Positions 33,690 through 47,034 of a DNA stretch of 64,000 nt are shown here, piece by piece. The DNA comes from Girardinichthys multiradiatus. Taxonomy: Eukaryota > Chordata > Actinopteri > Cyprinodontiformes > Goodeidae. The notes beneath the pieces are model-generated. The model had not been told where the DNA came from, did not search any database, and was given only the letters and a program-made list of their open reading frames with translations. Position numbers and translations under genes: made by a program. The stretch lies in the NCBI RefSeq assembly GCF_021462225.1, contig NC_061812.1, positions 37,435,175-37,499,174 on the forward strand, read 5' to 3'. Numbering within the stretch: the stretch's first letter is position 1; each line of letters opens with the position of its first letter.

Positions 33690-35770
33690 CTAAAGATGCA
33701 TTGTTCTTTGCACAGTGATAAACCGGCAGGTTGACATGACGGTGTGTGCGCACCGGTGCCAGCAGTGGGAACCGCAGGACAGCACGAGTTGTTTACTGCA
33801 GAGGAGCAATATACTATTTGTCTTGATTTCCATCACTCACGTGCAAAAAAAAAAAAAGAAGAAAAGATGTCCTGGAGCCTTACCAGGCTGTCACACTGAA
33901 CAATAGCCTGTTTCACTAAACCCACACTCTTGCCACCCCTGGTCATGGCGGCGAGACAGAAACAAACAGAGGTAAAAGTGTGTGGGTGTGTGTGTGGTAG
34001 GAAAATGGTGGGATGAAGGAAGGAGGGTATAATCTGCCATAAGTTTTAGTGTGTAGAAAAACGTTTGGCTGGATCTGGTCAAACTTCTGTATCTCTGTGT
34101 GTTTCTGTATATGTGTGTGCTCCCTGGACATGATTAAGTAGGCCTTGCAGCCATGCCAAGGCTACTGTGATTCTCCAGCCAGCGGCAGAGGCAGATGACC
34201 AAAGACACTTAATTTTAGCCTCATTCATCACCCCTGGGACAGCTTGGCACTGCGCTCAGGACCCTGCTCATCTCCTCCCCTCTATCTCACATCTATGCTT
34301 ACAGCTCCACAAGTTCATTGTTCAGAGCCTCACCTCTGTGCACCTTTCTCCTCTTTTTCCCTAATCAGACACTTCCCTTTCTCCACGCTTGTCTAATCGC
34401 CTCTTCCTCGTTGCTTACCTTTGTCTAGCCTTCATTCTATATCCCTCTGACTATTTTTTAATTAACTTTCACTAATCCACTGTGTCCCTCCATCTTGACC
34501 CATCCTCCTACGCTTTCATTAGCTCCCTTGAGCAGTTCTCCCTTTTTTAACCCCCCAATTCAGCTAATTTTTCATTCCCATTACACCTCCCTTTCTTTCC
34601 TCTATAATTAATCTTGACCTACGTCTTCTGAATTAGCCAAGTTGTTCCCCCCGTCAAATCCTCACCTGATCTTATTAGGGTCAGCTTGAAGGTAGGGGTA
34701 TTTGGGGTGTCAACTGAGGATAAAAGTGTGTTGAAAAAAAATCAGATCCCAGATATCAGACGTTATGCAAAATAATCGAATTGCTTATGTTTAAAACAGA
34801 AAAGCAAATAATATTTATACTGCTGATAAAATAACATAATATTAAAGTTATTAAAGTATAAACACCCACTTAACTTCACGGTGGTTTTTTTAAGTACTTA
34901 CAGCACAGAATACTATACCTTTTTGCTTTTCTGCTGTTAAAAATCGAACTCTTGGAGAATAACAAATTGATATTAGATAACAGCAGTTAATTAGTTGGGC
35001 AGCTTGCAATCAGCTTTTTAATAAACAAAGTTTTGCCTTAATAAGAGTAATCGAAAGCAATCCTCTCATTTCCACAACTGTTTGTTTTCATCGACCAAAA
35101 ATATTTCCAGTCATATAAATTTGTCTATGTTGCTCAGTTAAACCGTATAGTTCACTTGTTTCAGGCAGCTGATCAGCAGTTTGAGGCAACAGGTGGGGTG
35201 CCTTACTTCTGCTTTACTTTAAGAAAGCAGACAAAACTCTGGACACTGGGCCCCTTTTCAGACATCTCATTAAACAGACTTCAAAGCATAGTAACAGTCT
35301 GATGGATAATGCTACTGGTTTTTAAAACTAAAACTTCTTAAAAACTTTGATGTAATGTCTATTTTGAAGTTCTAAAGGTTTCTGACTTAACTAAGCTCCT
35401 GTGTGATTTTATGTCAGCGACACCCCCAACAAACTGTATGGCTGCATTGTTCACACTTAAAGCAGCGCTCCCACTATTACCTACTCGGCTCGACTCAACC
35501 CGGTTTTTAGGGTTTTAATGGAAAACTACTCTAGGACCCACACGGTCTGGGTTTCAATCGAGCAGAGTCAAGTGGAAAATGTGATGTCAGCACACTGCCT
35601 GTCACTGATTGCCTAGGCAGTTGCATCAGTAGTTGAGTCAGAAAAAGGACTCAGTTACAAGAATCAAACCCGCCATTTTTAAAAACTCACAAAAAGTGAC
35701 TAGTTGACAGTGCCTGTATTACTGCGGATATTGTTTGACAGATTTCTTTTTATGGGAGACTTGCATAAAG
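33690..35770. other. Spacer with pyrimidine-rich tract
   Basis: No supported gene. Contains an A13 run near 33846, a GT-rich stretch at 33979-33999, the pyrimidine-rich stretch noted separately, and at 35480-35600 a GC-richer segment (CTCGGCTCGACTCAACCCGG) recalling teleost MITEs. Confidence 0.35.
34240..34680 (+). other. Pyrimidine-rich strand-asymmetric tract
   Basis: Over about 440 bp the plus strand is strongly enriched in C and T, with many CCCTTT, CTCCTC and TTTCTCC blocks and only short purine runs. It is not a simple tandem repeat. Within a gene on the plus strand it could act as an extended polypyrimidine region. No function can be assigned. Confidence 0.6.
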
Positions 35771-35772
35771 TA

Positions 35773-36066
35773 CAGCTGCAAGATATTAGAAAATCATTAG
35801 ATGTTGATTTTGTTGTTAAATATTGTACCTTTCTAAGCTTCTAACAATTTTCTGTGACATTTAGCGTCTTGGACACTAACCTGTCTCTGATGTGGTGATT
35901 CACCTCAGTGAGACTCCATCCAAAAGGCGTATTGTCTCTTTCGCATAAAAAATGCTTATTCATGACATATATTGGCTAACAGATATTGCAAGCCAAACTA
36001 CTTTGTGATACGGATATTGCACACATTGACATTGCAATATATTTGCAACATATTTTGTAGCCCTAG
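35773..36066. mobile_element. Possible MITE with imperfect TIRs
   Basis: The left end AGCTGCAAGATATTAGAA and the right end TTGCAACATATTTTGTAGCC are imperfect inverted repeats of a type common in fish (a GGGCTGCACGATATT-like terminus). Internal GATATTGCA motifs recur at 35986 and 36012. No target duplication is apparent. There is no coding capacity. Confidence 0.35.
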
Positions 36067-36069
36067 AAT

Positions 36070-38135
36070 TGATTGTAACTAAAATACTACAAATTAAATA
36101 CTACTCTAGATCATGTAATACTGGTAAAAGAGTGTGGTATTTTATTTCAGCTTTGAAATTACAAAGAGTTTAAGCATACACGTGACACTGATTTTAATTC
36201 AGCACTCGATTGGGACTGGGCCTAATGCCCGTTCTTAGATTTTTGGGAAAATCCTTATCAGGGTATCTTTTTAGGAAATACACAGTTTGAAAATGGATTT
36301 CATTTTTGTAGAGTGCAGAGTTAAAGCTGAGAGGCTAATTGCCAAAACAATAGCTGCTCAAGGCACAGCGAGCCAGTTAACAGGACTTAGTCCAAAACTC
36401 AGAAATCTTATGCCAGAACACACAAATGTATTTCCAGACAGTTTCTGTACTCCTGGCCAAGTTGCTTACCATGTGTGAAAATGGAAACCACATAAACCAC
36501 AAAGAAGAAAATGAGAGATGGTGTCCATTTTAAAATAATCACTGCTTATTATAATAATTACTATACATACCTTGACAAGCAAGACATATTATCCAGTCAC
36601 TGCTTATGCACAAGACAGCTAATATTAAAATATCATTGTTATGTTTTGACATAAGGTCCTTCATTTTAAAAATCACTTTTCCATTTTACTGTTTGTGTTG
36701 TGTGTTTTAATAAATTAATGAGAAAACCGATTTCCCTGTCATGTCCTCACTAATCTGGTTTACAATTATTAAAAAGGATATTCAGTTCTTGCATAAGACA
36801 TTTGTCATGTAACCACCTGTGATGTAAATTAGGTCTAGATTACTCGTGCTAAACCAATTAATGGAAACATCCCACATTCATATTTCCCCCTTAATAAAAT
36901 CTAGTAACATCCCTTCAGATTGTGCCATCACTGATGCATGGCCACCATCACTGAATGGCTACACAGAAGAGGTAGACAAAGTAGACAAAGCTTTGACAAA
37001 AAAACATAATTTGGCACTCTCACTTTGCTTTTGAACAGATTAAACAAATATCAACTCTGCAAAAAAATGCACTTTTGCAAATAGAGCTCTTTTATGAATC
37101 TTCCCTTTTTTTCCGCTTTCAGATTCTAATTTAGGGTTAATCCCAACTCCACTGTTCTGTGCAGAGAACAGGAGTATTGCTGCCTAACCCACAGAATACA
37201 TGTTAAAACAAAAGTGAAAACCTAGTGGTTGGCATTAATGTGACTAAATTCTTTTCAGTACTTTAGTACCATGACTCCAGTTGAGGCCTCCGTTTTTACC
37301 TTCAACCTGTACACAGAGTCTTGTGTTGGGTTGTTTAAAGCAATTCTACTAAACGACTTGCATCAACATGTACAAGAAGTTCATGTTGGAGAGTCTATCT
37401 GTGTGAGCGTGTTCGGACCACACATGAAGGAAGCCTACCTGCTGTCCCATATGGTTGGCATTCTGCCTAATTAAAGCTTTTGTTGCCCCACAAGCTGGGT
37501 GAATTACCATAAGGCCTCCTCGAAGTCCGGTATTTATGGTAACTTGGCATTATAAAGAAGATATAAAGAGAGAACACTGGTCTGATTTCTCTGCATGTTG
37601 CCACAGAGACAGAGTGAAAAGTTCCCAGGCAACAGACTAACTAACCAGCACTTTGCATGCCTGTAAGTTTCTCTGACATTTAAGGATGCCAAATAAATCC
37701 CTTAAATGTCCAATGATAGTCACTACTATGGGCTGGTTAATTTCATTAAGATACACAAAGGTCTTAAAAATGTACAGACTCAAAAATTCAAAACTTTCAC
37801 ATCGTGTATTTACTTTAGGTCTACATATTATTTCTATAGTTTAATGTCAGACAAAATGCTGGAGAGACTGGAGTTTTCTTTGCTGTTAGGAGAATGGAGA
37901 GTACATCTTCCCTTCCGATGTAGATATTTTCACCCTCTTTAATGTTCAGTGAGAGAAAGACTGAATTGGCTCCTGCAGTTTCCATATCTCTTTGTGTGAC
38001 GTAACCTCTGCGTGCTGCCCTCAGATATCCTCTGACAGCTTTTGATGTAGAGGAGAGCTGAACAGAGCACAGCCGAAACATCAGCCATTTAATTTTAGGG
38101 CGTTGAAAGCAAAGTGTTAAGTTTATGAAGTTTTT
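36070..38135. other. No recognised feature, 2 kb
   Basis: AT-rich sequence without supported genes. Open frames (36287-36478, 37271-37474, 37706-37942) show no domains. Confidence 0.4.
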
Positions 38136-38139
38136 CTGT

Positions 38140-38420
38140 GAGTTTGTCCAAGATAAACTAGAACGGTACTGAGTAATGTTAAAATGCCAGTGAAGCTCCT
38201 GGAGTGATGCCTGTATGGAATTTTGTGGTTTCCCTCCACTAAACTGCTGTTGTACACTGCCAGTAAGCTGGCTGAAAGAAGACTACTACACCTCCTCCTT
38301 GCTTGAAACAAAGTTTGGAAATGCATCCAGTTGTAGTCTCAGTCGCGTTAACGCTAAGCAAGCTAAATTTCTCTTGCTACATGCAGTGTGACTGTTAAGC
38401 AGCTGTGTGCAGGCTAGCTG
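38140..38420 (+). repeat. Unclassified dispersed repeat, copy 1
   Basis: This resembles 61580-61890. Shared blocks include AACTCCTGGAG-like sequence, TTGTACACTGCCAGTAAGC (against TTGCACACTGCCAGTCAGC), a following CTACTAC..CCTC..TTGCTT segment, and a GTTAAGCAGC motif. The family, ends and coding content are unknown. Confidence 0.5.
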
Positions 38421-38424
38421 CTGC

Positions 38425-41400
38425 AGCTAATATCATTGTTATACTCTAAGTGTTACTCCATCAACAGTAAAACAACAAAACAGTATATTATTCTGCTTCA
38501 TAAATACTTGGAATAGGGTTGTAACAAAATGCCAGGGCACAAAATATTGCAGTGTTTAAACGTCACAATATATCTTTAAGTCTGTTTTTCTTGCAAACCA
38601 CTACCCAGTTACCGCATCAATAAGTGACTTCATCTGGTGAAGTGACTGAAAGCTGTTATTGTAAGATGTGAAGGTGCTTTAAGCTTGACACCCTGCATCT
38701 ATTTTGAGACTTTTATTTTGAAGCATGAAAAGTTGTAGTTCTCGAATTGTTGTCTTGTTTGTTGACAGAGTCGGCTATTAAGCATTGAAGACGTCTCCCC
38801 CACTTTGACACTGTTTGTGTGACAGTAATTATGGTTAATCAGCAGAAAAAAGAAAAGGTGACAAAGACACTGAAGATAAGAACGATCTATAAACATTGTG
38901 ACAATACTACAATTGGCTAACAGTTAGAGGCTAGTCCTGAGGTTTTCTGACTTAACTAAGCTCCTAGACTTAAATTAGATAATACTACCCTGAACTGAAT
39001 TTAGTTTTAAACATAGTCTAAGATTATAAAACTTTTATACATTTGAGCATTTTTAAGCTTTTTTTTGGCATTAGGATCACCTTAGAATTACACAAGCATA
39101 AATACCACAAACTATGGCCAAATCAAAATTTGACTGCAACATTGATTACATACTTTCCAATAAACGTTGTGATTTGTAAAATATTTAATCTATTTGTAAA
39201 CAAAATAAAAACTTGGATTTCTAGCAGTCCCAAAAATTGTTGAAATCTTTTCTTTTTTACCTGAATCCAATTTTGTGTATTGTCTTTTTTGTAGGCTAGA
39301 TGCATTGTTACACCCCTACTTAAAAACTACTACTAAATTCAGCAGGCTCTTTTGCTCAAGTCTATGTATCAGAATCAAATTAACAATTCATAAAGATTAT
39401 AAATAACATTATTATAATTGTAAAAAATCAACATGTCACATGTCTAGTATCAGTAAGGATTTAGATTTAGATTGATTGAAATTGTTTATTAACCACCATG
39501 ACACCATGTTATTTTTACTTAAGCTTATCATACAGAATATCATACCAGCCATGCCTAGAAACCACATCTTTGAGTTAACTAACCAACTTCCCTCAACAGA
39601 AATACCTCTAGCTATGCATGACACCAATCAAGCTGGCAGTTTTAAAGTCACCAATATGCTGTAATGCAGCCTTTCATTTACCCAACTAAAAGCATGGCAA
39701 ATTTGCTCTTCTTGTTCGTTACAAATCCTCCATCAGGATTTAAATTGTGTGAGAGAGTTTTTTGTGTGGTCAGTGCAATTGATAAATCAAATTATATTTC
39801 AACTGCTGGAAGTTCTGCAACATTTTTCTTTCCCAGGCAGAGGTGCTATAAGGAGGCTAATGTCTGATGACAAAATATTAAGGGGTGGTTTGGTCCAAAA
39901 TCACATAATTTTGCCGCTAACTACGCAGCTCAGCTGTGTGTCACTTTTCCTTATTAGCTCTCACAAAGGATATGAGGATTGCTGCACATCCCATGAAACT
40001 CAGATCCTCCAGACAACTGCAGGCAATCCTCGGCTAACACAACCATGTCAGGAGATGGTGAAAGGAGATAGGTGAGCAACAACATCTGGGGATTCCTTGA
40101 TCACTCATAACTTGGTGTGGGAGACCAATACCCCATGCAGAAAGTTTTAAAAAAAGCAAGCATGAACAGATTTCTCTTTAAAAAATGATCAAACAGTGAC
40201 AGAATCATCTCATTCAACAACAACAATGAAGACACAGAAAAAAAATTTGATTTTCTCCTTCTTCAGCAGAAATCCTCAGACAGAAGTTTAACTAAAAGAA
40301 ACTGACTTCATTCTTGACCCATGTCACCATGTGACCACACAGTCACCATGTTTTCCTGAAATAACTGCTCTTAGGAGGCCAGCAGTTATTGTTACATTTC
40401 TGAATGTGGGTTGTGTTTACCAAAAGTATGTAGAATGCTTTTCAAACAATGCGCTATTGTTTCTGCATGGGTCTCAGTATGACTAAAATTTAATCCGGAA
40501 AGATATTTATGGTAATTAATTTATTCTCTGTAACCTAATCATGGAGTGGGGAGCAAACCGAGAGAAAACAGGAAAAGTAGAGGAAAGAATGTAATAAAAA
40601 ATAGGTGAAAGGTTAAATTCTTCAAATACAATCATGAAGACTTTTTTGCATTTTCTGTTGTTACAATAGCTTGGATTTTATTTTTTCAGTCCCTTTCTTG
40701 AGTCATCTGTCTCAATCATACTCCTGAGCTCTATCTTTCTCATTTTTCCTCCCACAATAGTTCGCAAATTTCTTTTGTGAAGAAGGCAGGATCTTGTGTC
40801 TGATGGACAGATCCTGAGTGCCAACATTTCCCCATGGTCGACCTTATCAGTGGCTGTACTTTGCAGAGATGAGTGGCAGCTGGCTTTATCTGGCTTCACT
40901 CTTCACCCTCAGTAGCCTCCAGAGTATTTAATGTATGTGTGTATTTATGCAGATTAAAGACCTGGGCAATTTAATAAAACATGACAAGCACACAGAATTA
41001 AAAAGTTCAATCTTTTTTTTAAGATGCCATCATACTGATTTCTGTATTTTATTGAAAAAAGCCATGTTAAAGTATGTAAATGTTGCAAAACAATAGGCCT
41101 TGTTCCATCTTTGAAGTATGTGTGCCAATTTTCATCTGCCACTGCTTTAGATTGTGCATGTGTATTTGGGTTAAAGGTGTAAAATTCAGTCTTTTCTAGC
41201 ATTGGGTACAGGGTACATCAATTTTGTTTATTTTACTTTATAATCTGGAACACAAAGCATGCAAATAATAATTAGTTGAACAAATCAAAATCAGATTAAG
41301 ACGCTATCAATTTAACTGTTCAGCATGCAGAGGTGAGTAAATCTTCATCAGTGCAGACAGAGTGTCTGCATAGCGTAGCATGGGAATAAGTAACGTTATA

Positions 41401-43420
41401 ATTGCTGCAACATTGGTGACACTCATGCTACAAAAATGTGTGACAGCCTGATTAAGCTGGTGATCAAATTGTAGATGCAACAGTTCCAAACAAAGAGGAA
41501 AGCTGTTGTTATTTACCAAAGGCATCATATCCTCCTACACAGCTGAAATGCTAGGCATATATGAAACATGGTGATAGGGCTGTTGGTTTATATGATGTTG
41601 CAGAGATACATTTCTAAGCTAAAACGAGCCCACTGAACCCAACTGAACACAAAAAAATCACTGATCTATATGTACATACTTTCTTACTGGAAGTTTAAAG
41701 GCTCCAGTAAAGTCTTCAGATTCGTGCTCTTTGTTTTTCCTCTGCTTCTTCTTCTTCTACTCAAATGCACTGCTCTTACATTGCATCCTCTCTTCCTGCT
41801 TTTGCTACACCAGGCCTAAAAGGATTCACACTGCAAGGGATCTGCTCTAGGGTCTAGATAAACCATGATGAGACCAGCAGTTGTAACCATGTCAGGGTAC
41901 GGTTCTCTGGTCCGTTTCAGGGTCTGGGATGGGTTCACACCAGCGTGATCCACTCCAGAAACCTGACTTTGGCACAGTGAAAAGTGTTCCAAAGGTTTTG
42001 TGTGAAACCACTCTAAGTGGTTTGTGGCTCAAAGGTGTAATGTAGGAATGACAGATTGTTTATTCAACCAGGAGATTTAAGACCACCATCATGCGGTGCA
42101 TCATGCACATCCTCTTGCCATTATTGCATCTTTAACAGGTTAAAGGAAAGTGCACCACAATCACTGGACATTTTATGCACAAAGCTCTAAAATAAATCTG
42201 CCAAGTTCCAATCTATGCTTCTGTTTGTCCTGTAATGCTATCTTCAAATTTCACACATCTAAGTCATTCAGATTTCACACATCTTTCACATCTAAGTGGG
42301 ATATGGAACTGTTAATTGTGTCATAAAACTTGTAATCATAATTACTATCACTGATCTTTCACAGGAAAACGAGGTCTGTGATAATAATTATGATTTGGGT
42401 TCACCTGTAACAAAAACTCCTTTATGGACGCTGTGTGGCACAAATAATTAACACATAATAATCACATTGGAGTTTTAAACTATAAAATTCTTAACTTTTC
42501 TAGCTTTCAATAGCGCTAGCTGCGCCGAATGCTAACTCAAGCTTGCAACTGGAACATTAAGTGAAGATCAGGTTTCAACTGTGATATCTTTATGTCTGTC
42601 CTTTTTTTATACCATTGCGACAGATGACGGCAGCCCCCGGCAGTCCTCCTACATTCCTCACTAATGATGTGAGCTTGTTCATATGTAGAGCTGCCGGTTG
42701 TTACCGTTGCGCTCTTGAAAATGAAGCATGCATTTAGTATGGAAAAAAATTGTACTCTTGAGGGGTTTACCAGGTGTGCACATTTCTGAAATTCAAAGTT
42801 GACAGCAAACAGGCATACAACCTTAATAACAACCCATTCAAAAGTCCATTAATGCATGAGATGAAGCTGCAGTGCTGATAGTGCAGATGCAAACGGAATT
42901 CGGAAGATTGGCGCAATTACAGCCCTTTTAGGAATTCAGATGATGAAAGATAATAAGGATTCAAATCAATAAGACTAATCAATACAGCTCTAAGCCGATA
43001 CACTGCTGCGAGTTAATTCCTTGATATTGATTGTTTCACAGCACATAAAAACAGGCAGGAGGACAAACAGCAGGAGGAAAGATGAAGGTTGTGAGTGAGG
43101 GAGGAGGACACAACCCACTTACTAAATGAACTGCCACACCTAGCACCTGAAGAGCACTGAAAGCCTCACTTTCAAAATTTGATTCATCATTCTATTTTCT
43201 ATTGACTACTGACCCTCTCCAATTCTGCTAGTTTACTTCTGCTGCACTAAATCTGAAAGAGTCTTGTCTTGTGTTAGGCATAAACTGAGAGGTCTTGTCA
43301 AAAAATCATGCCAAAAAAAGAGAGATCCTTTTATGTCTGTGTATTTTATCAAGAATCCATAAAAAACACATGTTCCATGGCAACAAACTTAAACCAGTAC
43401 TACAGGTACATCTAAAACAA
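38425..43420. other. Long tract without recognised genes, 5 kb
   Basis: No transposon or gene was recognised. TCTGACTTAACTAAGCTCCT at 38947 also occurs at 35384, an exact 20-bp match that hints at another repeat. Short direct repeats of TTCACACATCT occur at 42250-42285. Minus frames at 40678-40899 and 40954-41202 lack domains. Confidence 0.35.
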
Positions 43421-43424
43421 TCTG

Positions 43425-44345
43425 AGTATTATGAAAAAGTTCACTATTTTTGTTCATTCATGTCAGAAAGTAAAACATATATATTATATAGATTCATTAC
43501 AAAAGGAGGGAAATATTTCAAGCCTTTATTTCTTGTAATTTTGTGTTTTGATGATGTTTGTCTCAGTAAATGAGAATATTGCATAAGCTCAATAAAAAAA
43601 AAAATCTTTAAACAGAAATGTCAGCCTTTTGAAAAGTATTTAATTTCTATGCACTTAATACTTGGTTAGGCCTCCTCTTGCATTAATTATTGCATCAATG
43701 CAGTATGGCATGGAGGCAATCAGCCTGTGGTTCTGCTCAGGTGTAATGGAAGCCCAGGTTTCTTTGATAGCGGCCTTCAGGTCATTGGCATTGTTGGATC
43801 TGGTGTCTCTCATCTTCCTCTTGACAATACTCCTTAGATTCTCTATAGGGGACAGGTCAGGCCAGTTTGCTGGCCAATCCAGTACAGTAACACCATGGTC
43901 CTTGAACAAGGTTTTGGTACCTTTTGGAACTGTAGGTAGTGGCAAGGCCCTGCTTGAAAATGAAATTAGCATCTCTATAAAGCTTGTCTGAAGAAGGAAG
44001 CATGGAGTGCTTTAAAATTTCTGTGTAAATGGTTGCGTTGACTGTGGACTTTAGAAAACAAAGTGGACAAACACCAACAGATGATGTGGCACCCTAAACC
44101 ATCCCTGACTGTGGAAAGTTCACACTGGACTTCAAGTAATGTGGATTTTGTGCCTCTCCACCCTTCCTCCAGACTCTGGGACCTTGATTTCTAAATGAAA
44201 GTTTACTTTCATCTGAAAAGAAGACTTTGGAACACTGAGCAGATGTTTGTACCCCATTTGTAGGATTCACCTGTGCATAGGGACACTTGTGCTGACTTGA
44301 GCCTCAGTAGAGCATAGTAGAGCCTTATAACTTCAGCTAGTTTAC
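43425..44345 (-). mobile_element. Tc1-B element, partial, minus strand
   Basis: It begins with terminal-repeat-like sequence (43425-43520), including ATTATATAGATTCATTAC and GAAATATTTCAAGCC. The carboxy-terminal transposase follows (43655-43972), then decayed central parts up to about 44250. The amino-terminal DNA-binding region is not found. A stretch near 44310 (GAGCATAGTAGAGCC, then TAACTTCAGCTAGTTTACT) recurs at 50420-50450, so both copies share an insertion not expected in the family. Confidence 0.75.
43655..43972 (-). pseudogene. Tc1-B transposase C-terminal part
   Basis: The 105-residue frame starts just before DHGVTVLDWPANWPDLSPIE. The final E (residue 44) is the third catalytic residue of the DD34E triad; two neighbouring positions differ from the usual SPDLNPIE. 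It continues with NLRSIVKRKMRDTRSN and ends ASMPYCIDAIINARGGLTKY, the conserved Tc1 terminus. The first two catalytic aspartates lie in decayed sequence upstream (43975-44250), where frames are interrupted. It encodes no complete enzyme. Confidence 0.8.
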
Positions 44346-44445
44346 TATTTGCTGGACGGACAAATTTGTACTATTCTTGAACTGTTGTCGGAGGCCACAC
44401 AAAACTATTCCAATTGGCCGCTGGGCAGCACTTTGGACACCCCTG
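44346..44445 (-). mobile_element. hAT-like element end fragment
   Basis: The minus strand starts CAGGGGTGTCCAAAGTGCTG at 44445 and continues with GGCCAATTGG and GTGTGGCCTCCGACAA. This resembles the terminal part of a common teleost hAT MITE. The opposite terminus is not visible. It abuts the Tc1-B copy. Confidence 0.5.
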
Positions 44446-44449
44446 GTCT

Positions 44450-45560
44450 AACTAGTGCAGCGCACATGCCATAGAGTAAACAGCTTTTTAAAGGTGGTTG
44501 CTCAAACGCCAGCTGCATTTACAGAGAAAGCTACAGAGCTAACTCTGGAACAAATCCAAGGTTCTGTTTTTATACCTCACTTCGATGACCAGCATCTCAC
44601 ACGCTCATGCACTCTGTCAGTCTACAAACACATTCACATCACTATTAAGGACAGTTGGACCAGCACTGGGCCTCACACATGCGAACTGCTCTTAATCTTG
44701 TCACATTTGATGTGATCGAAGCACGAGGCTTAAGGAGCCTTCAGTGCCATCCGTTAGAATCTCATTGTGCTTCTATATACAGGTATCTGGTGACACAGGG
44801 ACACTCAGAATTGGACCAGTTATTCCGGCACATGCAGGTTTAAACGTGGAAATCCCAGACATATACACACATATGTTGTCAGAAAAAATGGTCGACATGC
44901 TGACTGGGCCTGTAAGTCTGATATAAGGGCCTGGTTCAAAAATAAAAAAGGCATGTGGCACAGCTGTGAGATGTTGGCAGCTCACTTATATCACAACAGC
45001 TGAGAAGACAGGATGACAAACTGACTTCTCTTTTCTTCTCTTCTCTTCTATTTTCTGTTGTTCTCCTTCTTGTTGTTCCTTTATTCATCCTCCTAAATCT
45101 ATCAAACAAACTCCAAAAAAAAAAGATTACACTTAAAGGAAGATACAGTTTGTGTTGACAGGGGTGCTGGTCGATTCGCCCCTACATCATTTCATACCAT
45201 TGTAGTTGTGGTTGTTTCATATCAGATTTTTATAAATGTGAAATGGTGCGGTCTTCTTATTGATCATGCATAAATGTGTACCTGGCAGGAGGACATTTTG
45301 TACTGTTTGAAAACTGATGACTTCAAGATATTTTCTATAGTCTACTTACAGTCTACTGTAAGGCATCGTGGTTTTACGATTGCAATAAATCTTATTTACC
45401 AAAGGGGGTCACTTAGACTTATTTTTGTTTATTCACAGGTCATACTTCGTCATGCTTTATAAGAGTCAACTCGCTCAAATAGGGATCAGACCCAAAAATT
45501 ATGTGTTATATAACATTCTCAAATGCTATAATATAATGACAATTTTACATAATAACTTAA
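44450..45560. other. No recognised feature, 1.1 kb
   Basis: Sequence between Tc1-B and L2. No domains were seen in frames at 44455-44926 or 45274-45462. A TTCTCTTCT-rich stretch is at 45026-45056. Confidence 0.4.
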
Positions 45561-45599
45561 ATCGGGCATGAAGCTCACCTGTGGGGTTGTGCCCATGTG

Positions 45600-46680
45600 C
45601 TGTGGGGAGGGGATTCATGATGTTTAGGTTCGGGGGCATGTGTTAGATATCTGTGTCCTGGTTGGGGGTGGCCCTGTGGGGAATTCATGTCGGGGTTCGT
45701 TGGGGGAGGGGGGCTCATGGTGTTGGCACGAAATTCATTGGGGGGTTGGGACTATTTTGTTCTGTCGCGGCTCTGGTTGGCGGGCTGTTTTGGACCATGT
45801 AGACCCCTCTTTTGTACATGGCGCCCTCTCTGGATGAGGATGGGGGTCGTTGGGGACTGGGGTCAGGGCGGGGGGTCAGGGTCCGGGCCAGGCCGGGGTC
45901 GCTCAGGTTCAGGCATGAGCCCGGGCTAGCCTGGACCAGGTTCAGGTGCTGAGGCGGTCTGCCTGTCTCCACACCTGGAGGGAAGGGGACCACCTCCTGG
46001 GTTTGGGGGCTGGTTGTCCCTATGGGGTATCGGCACCTGGACCTGGGAGTATAAAGTATGTATGGGGAGTGTGAGTGAGTGTACGACTTCCATTGTTGTT
46101 TGTCTTTACATTGGGTGCGTGGGTGTGAGTGTTTTAATGTGTATGCATGAGGGTGGGAATGTGTGATTGTGACTGTGTGCCTGTTTTTTTGTGTCAGGTT
46201 GGGTCTTGGGCTGCTCCCTCTCCTGGATCAGTTTAGGCCCCCCATTAAATGTGAGGCCTATTCCCTCCCCGCCACACTACCTGCCGGTGGTTGGTGTCTC
46301 TGCCCAACGGTGTACTCGTGGTTCTCAGTATCTGGGGCTGGGTGCTTTGGTGTGTGCTGGCTCACTCCCGGTGGCTGCTTGCCGGGTCCTGGACCCCTGG
46401 GCTCTGTCGGCCCTCTGCTTGGCGAGTGATACGTCCCATGGTCTCGGGTCTCTGGGTCCATGGCTGGATCTGCTCGGGCGCAGATGGCTGCCGGCGGGGC
46501 CTGTGGGCTCGTCGTTGCAGCTCCCTGGGGCTTCTGCACTGTGGTTGCTGGGTGGGTTCCCTGGGACTCTCCCCTGCTCTTCTCTGGGGGGGTTGAGGTA
46601 GGCCCGGCGGTGGTTCTCCTGGGGTTCCTGTGCTCTGGGGGGCCTTTGGATGTCTGTGGCTCGGATCTTACTCTCAACTT
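45600..46680 (+). other. G-rich 5' region of L2
   Basis: The plus strand is strongly G-rich. The segment 45842-45876 contains four or more G runs with short loops, a G-quadruplex pattern. The centre (46060-46190) is GT-rich. Several overlapping open frames (for example 46191-46601) result from the skewed composition and are not proteins I recognise. It probably holds the element's promoter and possibly a degraded first ORF. Confidence 0.55.
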
Positions 46681-47034
46681 TTAGATCAGTTTTCAGACCT
46701 TTTATCTGATTTAGTGTTAAATACAGATAATGTTATTATAGTGGGGGATTTTAACATTCATGTTGACACTGAAAGTGATAGCTTAAATATAGCCTTTAAT
46801 GCTATCTTAGACTCAATTGGCTTTGCTCAAAACATTAACAAACCTACCCACCTTTGTCTTCATTCTCTGGACCTTGTGCTAACATATGGCATTGACTGTA
46901 AAGACATAACAATATTTTCTCATAACCCTGTCCTGTCTGACCATTTTTTAATAACCTTTGAGTTTAATTTAACTGAGTACTCCACATCTGAAAGAAAATT
47001 TCATTATGGAGATCATTATCAGACAATGCTGTAA
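46675..47034 (+). pseudogene. L2 endonuclease domain, partial
   Basis: The frame carries IIVGDFNIHVD (catalytic D of the GDFN motif at 46747-46749), a central LDLVLTYG segment and VLSDHFLITFEF, which holds the SDH catalytic pair. These are the middle and last motifs of APE-type LINE endonucleases that nick target DNA. The first motifs of the domain are missing upstream, where the G-rich region is joined directly to it. The frame ends in TAA at 47032-47034. It is in the same frame as the reverse transcriptase at 47581, but an intervening frameshift separates them. Confidence 0.8.

Noticed and set aside
33945..33972. Short plus-strand first exon (ATGGCGGCGAGACAG, then GTAAAAG)
   Set aside because: Only nine codons, no supporting promoter or downstream exon, so a chance match is likely.
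41815..42060. Possible MITE or gene fragment
   Set aside because: The sequence is GC-richer than its surroundings but has no inverted ends, target duplication or domain.
45640..46684. Several 70-139 residue open frames in both strands
   Set aside because: They come from the G-rich L2 5' region, where stop codons are rare. They overlap in all frames and have no recognised domains.
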